DNA of 64,000 nt from Symsagittifera roscoffensis (Eukaryota > Xenacoelomorpha > Acoela > Convolutidae): the NCBI RefSeq assembly GCF_963678635.1, contig NC_087063.1, positions 19,739,220 through 19,803,219 on the forward strand, written 5' to 3'. The position numbers and the translations under genes are program-made. The first letter of the stretch is position 1; each line of letters opens with the position of its first letter. The notes beneath the pieces are model-generated. The model saw only the letters and a list, made by a program, of their open reading frames with translations, was not told where the DNA came from and searched no databases. Positions 58,440 to 64,000 of the stretch are shown piece by piece.

Positions 58440-58673
58440 TTATGTTTGCAAATGAAAATCTAAATTCATTGCTAATAAGATTCTAAATATAAAAGTTTGT
58501 GTTGGCTTTTGCCATACGATCATAAAACTATTTGGTAAGTTTCTACTTTGTCGTATGTCGTCTCTTGTTCGAGGTCTTCTTCCAATTCCGGGTAGTTCTG
58601 TTATCGTTCGGAATATCGGCTCTGATCTATTGAGTCGTAGAGACCTTTCGATTAAATTATTGTCGTATAACAT
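58440..58673 (-). CDS. 77-codon leader ORF with basic segment
   Basis: A true ATG frame about 90 nt after the 5' LTR on the minus strand. The middle is basic (GIGRRPRTRDDIRQSR); the end is hydrophobic. It may be a spliced N-terminal gag exon, since the first gag piece lacks an ATG, or an upstream ORF. Copy 1 lacks this region, so there is no second copy to test it. Confidence 0.3.
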   Translation of the reverse strand: MLYDNNLIERSLRLNRSEPIFRTITELPGIGRRPRTRDDIRQSRNLPNSFMIVWQKPTQTFIFRILLAMNLDFHLQT

Positions 58674-58740
58674 TTTAAAAATGTTTTGTCTAGATTCTAA
58701 TCTATTTTTTGGTTGATTCTAAGCTATTAAGGTCTTATTC

Positions 58741-58759
58741 GAGACTTATGGTTGCACCA
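58741..58759 (-). other. Primer binding site (tRNA 3'-end complement)
   Basis: Two bases after the 5' LTR on the minus strand the sequence reads TGGTGCAACCATAAGTCTC. It starts with TGG, as needed to pair with a tRNA CCA end. The implied tRNA tail continues into a TTCGAGA T-loop-like motif. The tRNA type is not certain. Confidence 0.7.
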
Positions 58760-58761
58760 GA

Positions 58762-59171
58762 TGAGTTATAACCGATGTGGTTAACTCCTAGAGTAATTTC
58801 GGATAGGGTACACCGTCTGCTCGTCACGCTATCATATTTTCGGCCGGATAGATTCGTGCAACTTCTTAGTCTAATACCGATCCTAATCTTACTCTTATAC
58901 TTTCTAGTCTCAGGGTGTTTAACTAGTCTCTGCTAGGCTCAATAGATCTAGGGTATACTGGTTTGCTGCGGCGGCTGAAGTTCTCTTGGAGAGACAACTA
59001 ATTTCTAAGTTAAATTCAAATCCCTCTGGTGCTGAAATTACAAGTAATTTCAGCACTTACAAATAAGTGGGTTGTTAGTTAGATGGATCATGATTGGTTA
59101 ATATCAAATATTTTACAGTGGTAAAATATCTAATTTATCCAATCATAAAATGTAGTTTGGATCAGGTTCCA
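58762..59171 (-). repeat. 5' LTR of copy 2 (410 bp)
   Basis: Same length and ends as the left LTR, with about 8 differences. The palindrome is at 59029-59056. It would carry the element promoter; CCAAT and AGTATAAGAG motifs occur on the minus strand, but no start site can be fixed. Confidence 0.93.
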
Positions 59172-59175
59172 TTAC
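59172..59175. repeat. Target-site duplication TTAC, right
   Basis: It repeats 40950-40953. Removing the element and one TTAC joins the DNA after the possible exon at 40922 to the DNA at 59176. Confidence 0.8.
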
Positions 59176-59193
59176 AGTGAGCTGCAAAAAAAA

Positions 59194-59397
59194 TACAAAC
59201 ACCCACAAAGCAAAAACCGCTAAGAACAATTGGATTGTTTTCCGTCTATTGGTAAAGAATTGGACGTTAAATTATCGGGTCTACAGAAGAAAAGCATACA
59301 AAAACCCACAAAGCAAAAACCGCTAAAGAACAATTGGATTGTTTTCCGTCTATTGGTAAAAAAATTGGACGTTAAATTATCGGGTCTACTGAAAATT
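59194..59397 (+). repeat. Tandem duplication, 103-bp period, two units
   Basis: Units from 59194 and 59297 share nearly all of ACAATTGGATTGTTTTCCGT, CTATTGGTAAA, TTGGACGTTAAATTATCGGG and neighbouring bases. The frames across them are by-products of the repeat. Confidence 0.8.
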
Positions 59398-60500
59398 AGG
59401 GGTTTTGATGAATACCGTTGCAAACAAAATTAGTTATTTTAAAGTGGAAGTTTAAAATCAACACGTTCTCGAATCCATAGTTTCTCTTCCTATAAAAATC
59501 TATCAAAAAAACAAAGCTATGATTTGCAATCAGCGAGGTTGTTAAAGAAGCAACTTTCTGATCATATAGAAAAAAAATCAGTTTTTTTGTTACAGCTTCA
59601 TGTGATTTTCCATTAGTCAACTCAAATAATTAATCTTCTAATACAGATAAAATGTATAATTACAGCCATTTAATTTATAGCTATTATTCGAATATTGTGT
59701 TCAAAACGCAAAAAAATTGAAGCGTCACTCAAATAATTTTTTCTATCTATTTAGTCATTTCTTTATGAAAGACTGCTAGTAACACCCATCTCATATAGGG
59801 AAAAGGGTAGTCATAGAGTTTTTTTTGTATTTTTTCAAATGCAAAAAAAAAGATTGAAATTTTTATGAACAGCAATTTTTTATCAACCCGGGTGACCTGA
59901 GTAACCTTTAGTAAATCGATATTTGCGCTAAAATAATAGATAAAAGCATATGACTGAAAAAATCTAAGTCTTGTTGTAGAAAGTCAGCTGAACTAAGATG
60001 AATAATGAACCGGATTTAAAAGAATTTAAAGTCATTAAGCAGAAATCTTCATCGGTTTGGTAACAGCCATACAATTTTTTTTCTTGGCACGCTCAATCCT
60101 AGCCTTAATCATTGTTTATCTATTGCAACAGATTGTTTCCCCACTTTTTTGCGCATTTTGCTTCATTCGTAATTAGTGTTTTGATTTTCAGCTTTATCGA
60201 TTACTGATATTTGGTTAATCTGCATCTGCTCACACTTCTCTTGTTTTTCTATGATTCTGTTTCAAAAACCGGTATATTTTGACCATTCTGCTGTACTTTA
60301 TGCCCTATTTGATTTTTTTGATAATTTTCTAGAAATGATTTTTGTTTTTCTATAGATTGCTATGCAACAAGAGATTTTAATTCAATCTAGGAAGCTTTTA
60401 TTGAAAACTTTTAACACTAGCCGCCTATTTATGGACGTTCTCTGACGGACAAAAATTTCTGCAGTATTTTGAGGCCAATTTTTTTTGTGAAATGTCAGTG
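59398..60500. other. Non-coding stretch
   Basis: AT-rich with poly(A/T) runs. No ORF, hairpin or known repeat that I can support. The outer end of the BEL/Pao LTR may lie toward its right side. Confidence 0.45.
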
Positions 60501-61041
60501 ATAAAATTTTGTTAAAACTAGATAAAACTTAGTCGTGAAAAATGCAAAAACACAGCAACCGGCTATCTTGGTTTTTTTTGCAGTTACGGCCCCCTAAAAC
60601 TTCTTATAACTGCCAGATACTTATTGTGCGCTCAATCTCCATAAACTAGAAAAAACGGCTCGGAAAAAAATGTTTAACGTGTATTCTCGGCAATACAGAC
60701 ATTCATCGTCATTAGTTTATAATATGCCAAAAACTCACATAACTCATGATCATAATTTCAACAAAATTGGGCTTCAATAAACAAATTGGCGCAAGCTAGC
60801 CACAAGAACCAGTCGGTAATTTCCTTGAGACAAATTGACAAATTGCTCTTTTTTGGCGGTCAACCTTAATCAAGGCTGAACCGAATTAGAACCAAAAACA
60901 GTTAAAAAAGGATATAACCCCGTTTTTAATATATTAATACATGGGCAAGTTTGTATAGTCGGTACGTTAGCTTAGGCCGCTCGGCCAACTCTGCTTGGTT
61001 TTATATGCATCTATACTCTGTTTTATATTTGCGTTGCAACA
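60500..61041 (-). repeat. 3' LTR of BEL/Pao element (inner end certain, outer end unknown)
   Basis: On the minus strand a G-rich polypurine tract (61042-61062) is followed by TGTTGCAACGC at 61041, the usual start of a BEL/Pao LTR. ATATAAAA motifs lie near the start. The other LTR is outside the window, so the outer boundary is a guess. A TTGGCCGAGCGGCC tRNA A-box-like word lies inside. Confidence 0.5.
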
Positions 61042-62093
61042 TCCTCCCCCCCCCCCCTTCCTAAAGAAGGAAGAACCGGAGCGAGCTTAACGGTCGGCCG
61101 AGTGACTTCGCGGGTTGAGGTCTTAACCGGGTCGGATCGGGCGCAACCGTCCTTTCGGTAGTTTAGCTTGACGATTCGGGCGAGAGGGTAGTACCCACAC
61201 GGACTATCGGGCTCAATCACCCACACGAGAGCGCCTGTCTTAAGAGTGGAGTCAGATTGAGTGTGCCACTTGACACGCTTATTCAGCGAGGGAACATACT
61301 CGCGAAGCCAACGAGACCAAATAGCGTTAGCATACGACTGCGCTCGCACGCACCTTTTCTTGTGGTTGAAGTGCTCCCCAGGTAAAAGCGAAGGAAAGCT
61401 TGTGGCATGTTGTCCAAGCAAAAAATGGTGTGGGGTTAACGCTTCTAACTCACGTGAATCAGTACTAACGGGAGTGATTGGCCTCGCATTCAAAGCCTGC
61501 TCATTTAAGCAGAGTGTTGTTCCTAACACCTCTTCGGTGACTCACCTACTGCCTAGTATGTCGTAAAGCACGCAATTCACGCTTCGGATGAGGCGCTTCC
61601 AGTAGCCGCCATGATGGGGTGCACCTGGCGGGTTAAATTTCCAAGCAACACCTTCGTGTGCAAAAATTGTCGGAGCCATGCCATTCCAGCTCTTGATGCA
61701 GGCAAGTAATTCCTTTTCCGCGCCAACGAAGTTCGTGCCGTTATCCGACCAGATTGTGCTTGGTGTTCCACGACGCGCAATGAACTGTTCAATGCCCATG
61801 ACACAAGAACTAGAGTCCAGAGATGGTAAAATCTCAAGGTGTACAGCCCTGGTGGTGAGGCAAGTGAAAAGAAATCCCCAGTGTTTTTCAGTGCTTCTAC
61901 GAACCGGAACGTAAAGCGGTCCAAAGTAATCCACACCCGTATGATTAATGGGTGATTGCTTATATCCGAGATATTCGAATGGTAAATTGGACATAATTGG
62001 CTGGATGGCACTTGCTTTGCGTTTACGGAATGTTACAATTTGATTTTCGATAGACCGAATAAGTCGACGCAACACAAGTTTTGCATATTTCAT
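61023..62093 (-). pseudogene. BEL/Pao integrase core and C-terminal domain, one in-frame stop
   Basis: 61542-62093 holds the integrase core, with GVDYFGPLYV (first Asp), WSDNGTNF (second Asp) and a PPGAPHHGG region before the Glu position. 61023-61529, in the same frame after a TGA at 61542-61544, holds the C-terminal domain with ALNARPITPVS and NAIWSRWLREYVP, characteristic of BEL/Pao. The HHCC zinc finger that should come first is missing: only about 25 nt separate this frame from the end of the preceding one. Confidence 0.85.
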
Positions 62094-62116
62094 ATTTAAA
62101 ACGGAGCGCTTGTAAT

Positions 62117-63531
62117 CTAAACTTCTGCAATATCAAGTTCAGTGGGGTCGGTGATACGTAAGTCCTTACCACGAAAATGCTTATGTGAAGGCAGCAACCT
62201 CAACATAAAAGTAACTACTCGTTTATATCTCATAAAGGAACTGAACCTTTCCAATTGAACCCGTTTTCGGGATGTTTGATGGATGTGACATCGGTGACGA
62301 AGGAAGATGATGTCTCCAAGCAATTATCAACATCACAAGAATGACCCTTCAAACGAGTTTTCTTGATTAGACGTTCGTCGGGTATAAACGGCCAACCAGT
62401 AGTCCTGAGAAGGCTCGTACCAATAACCCAGCTACTATCCTTGAGGGCTTCCGAAGAAATCCCCCGCGTACCGGTATCAACTGGATTATCGCCGCTCAGA
62501 ACATGGTGCCACTCATCAATAGTGGTCAATTCGAGGATTTCGCCGACATGGTTAGCGACGAATACAGGTAATTTTTCAGCGGAGTTTAGCCACTGCAAAA
62601 CTGTAGTACCAACTGTCCACATGTAGACATGATTAATGCAGTCAGTGAGGGCGGCCAGTATATCATCTTTCAGTCGTGTGGCGAGCAGAGCAGCTTGAAG
62701 CTCTAGCTTCGGTATAGATAGCGCTTTTGTGGGCGCAACGCGAGCTTTACCAAAGATGAAGGATATTTGAGTTCTGTGCGCCACACTCGACAGTCGCCCA
62801 CGCAAAAAGCCAACCGCACAGAAAACGTCCTGCGAGCTATCACCGAACATGTGGAGTTCAATTTGATCCACAGGCTCTGTGAAGTAACAACGGGGAATAG
62901 TCAATTGCCCTAAGAGAGGGATACCGGAATGCCACTCGAGAAATTTATCTCTTGTGTCTTCCGGAAATTCGTCGTCCAAACTTTGGCCACTGACTTTCCA
63001 AATATCTTTAAGCAAAAGACGGGCGCTAACTGTGTATGGAGCTACCAACCCAACAGGATCAAACATAGAAGAGACAAAACTCAAGACGGTTCGTTGAGTT
63101 ATTGCCTTATCGAGAGGACGATCCACGCCTCTGCTAACAACCAATGTGACTTTCACATGGTCCCACTTAAGCCCTGAGACGTGTGATGATTGTTCGGCAC
63201 CGTTACATATTTCCTTGATGGGTGAAGACGAGGTTTCGCAATCCTCGGGGTTCATTGCTGAAGTGATTTCATCAGCATTACTGACAAATTTAGTCAAATT
63301 AAATCCTCGCAACTTTAGTAACGAAACCGAATGGCGGCTAATTTCAATTGCATGGGTAGCGTTCTCGAACGAATCCAAGTAATCGTCCATATAAAATTTT
63401 TCATTTACGACTGAAGCGGCCTCAGGGTATGTGGACATATTATCAGTTGCTGTTTTTCGCAACGCGAAATTGGTGCACGTAGGCGAATCCCGTGCGCCGA
63501 ATATATGGCGAGTGTACTGATGAACTACCAC
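62117..63531 (-). pseudogene. BEL/Pao reverse transcriptase (3' part) and RNase H
   Basis: 62230-63531 is open and starts at the RT segment RHIFGARDSPTCTNFA, then FYMDDYLDSF (catalytic YMDD), a connection region and an RNase H-like FGDSSQDVFCAVGF. A different frame continues at 62117-62323, implying a frameshift near 62230-62300. The frame differs from the upstream RT piece. Confidence 0.85.
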
Positions 63532-63995
63532 ATCGGAAGTGGTATCCTCCCGCCAAAAAAAAAACGGAGTGAAAATTGATCGCGGGCAAGGACTCCTACC
63601 TGGAGGAACATACCCTCTATATCCGCGGAGACGGCGTACTTGTGTTGACGAAATCGCAAAAGTACAAAAATTAAATTTTGGAGTAGGTTTAGACCCACCA
63701 ATAAGGACTTATTTAAGGATGTGCCGTGAAACTTAGAAGCCCAATTAATGACTCGGCGCACCTTACCCGGCTTATTCGGATTTACGACGGGATGGTGCGG
63801 AAGATACCACTCGCGAACGGAGCGCTTACGTGGATCATGCGGTTCGACGGTAACGACATAGCCTTTCCTAATGTCCTCTCTAATTGTGTCTGCGTATCTT
63901 TCGCGCAGTTCAGGGTCTTCACTTAACCTTCTCTCCAATGTTTTAAATTGGGCGAGTGACGAGTAACGAGTAATAGTTGTTTGGTAGACTGACAT
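63525..63995 (-). pseudogene. BEL/Pao reverse transcriptase, N-terminal part
   Basis: It has WYLPHHPVVNPNKPGKVRRV and a downstream AVSADIEGMFLQV with the first RT catalytic Asp. The correct frame is lost in the A10 run at about 63557-63566, a one-base slip, so the ORF ends a few codons later. The frame is open to the window edge, so the gene continues. Confidence 0.83.
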
Positions 63996-64000
63996 TACTA

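Larger units (their letters stand above)
57711..58761 (-). other. 5' leader of copy 2
   Basis: About 1 kb between the 5' LTR and the first gag-like frame. It holds the primer site, a 77-codon ATG frame (58440-58673) and a direct duplication (about 58025-58080 and 58088-58135, both with CTTGATGATC). A packaging signal and a splice donor are expected here but cannot be placed. Confidence 0.55.
40954..59171 (-). mobile_element. Giant Ty3/gypsy-class LTR retroelement, copy 2, complete structure (18.2 kb)
   Basis: Two 410-bp LTRs with TG...CA ends bound 18,218 bp, flanked by TTAC on both sides. On the minus strand the order is 5' LTR, primer site, leader of about 1 kb, gag, pol, ORFs A to D, 3' non-coding region and 3' LTR. 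By hand alignment the LTRs differ at about 8 of 410 positions, so the insertion is fairly young. Even so, gag, pol, B, C and D all carry stops or frameshifts, so it may have been copied from an already defective template or decayed after insertion. The size is far above the usual 5-8 kb of Ty3/gypsy elements. Confidence 0.93.
60500..64000 (-). mobile_element. BEL/Pao LTR retrotransposon, 3' part, decayed, cut by window end
   Basis: The minus-strand order is RT, RNase H, integrase, polypurine tract and 3' LTR. The 5' part lies beyond 64000. There is a frameshift at the A run near 63557, loss of the integrase zinc-finger region near 62100, and an in-frame stop at 61542. The GC content is higher than in its surroundings, which suggests a more recent arrival than the flanking DNA. 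Confidence 0.85.

Noticed and set aside
60960-61000. tRNA Ser/Leu-like A box (TTGGCCGAGCGGCC) on the minus strand
   Set aside because: No B box or foldable tRNA follows, and it lies within the BEL/Pao LTR.
61577-62011. 144-codon minus-strand frame overlapping the BEL/Pao integrase
   Set aside because: Another frame of the integrase core, whose own frame carries the D and D-N-G motifs.
1-64000. CRISPR arrays, rRNA, bacterial operons or phage systems
   Set aside because: No regularly spaced repeats, rRNA words or prokaryotic gene structure; introns and LTR elements show eukaryotic DNA.

Overview
This is an AT-rich eukaryotic window, most likely from an invertebrate (arthropod or other ecdysozoan; the species cannot be told). 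The signs are a multi-exon host gene with GT-AG introns, several retroelements and many short dispersed repeats. No prokaryotic feature, rRNA or CRISPR array was seen.

Layout. 1-3144: non-coding DNA with a degenerate tRNA-Pro-like sequence and an inverted repeat. 3145-16746: a 5'-truncated copy (copy 1, minus strand) of a very large Ty3/gypsy-class LTR retroelement, with its 3' LTR, an intact pol and intact downstream ORFs. 16747-40953: a plus-strand DEG/ENaC-family sodium channel gene, reconstructed here as five exons (18011-37094, 513 codons, all splice phases consistent). Its long introns and 3' flank are filled with two families of non-autonomous DNA repeats. R1 is about 520-540 bp, hairpin-ended and partly in head-to-tail tandem. 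R2 is hAT-like, with CAGGGGC-type ends and 8-bp target duplications. 40954-59171: a structurally complete second copy (copy 2, minus strand, 18,218 bp) of the large retroelement, with two 410-bp LTRs (about 98% identical), TG...CA termini and a TTAC target duplication. Its genes carry stops and frameshifts. 59172-64000: a short tandem duplication, non-coding DNA, and the 3' part of a decayed BEL/Pao element (minus strand) running off the window.

The main novelty is the large retroelement. Comparing the copies gives its plan: 5' LTR, tRNA-type primer site, long leader, Gag (capsid-like domain, CCHC knuckle, N/S/R/Y-rich tail) in one frame with Pol (PR-RT-RH-IN), then four tightly packed ORFs. 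These are A (75-76 aa, hydrophobic), B (about 440 aa, membrane N-terminus plus P/S/T-rich body), C (872 aa, envelope-glycoprotein-like) and D (601 aa, no recognised family). In copy 1, A/B and C/D overlap by ATGA, and B/C overlap by 13 nt in both copies. A conserved 76-79 nt intron starts three bases after the D stop codon, and a 1.6-kb non-coding region separates it from the 3' LTR.
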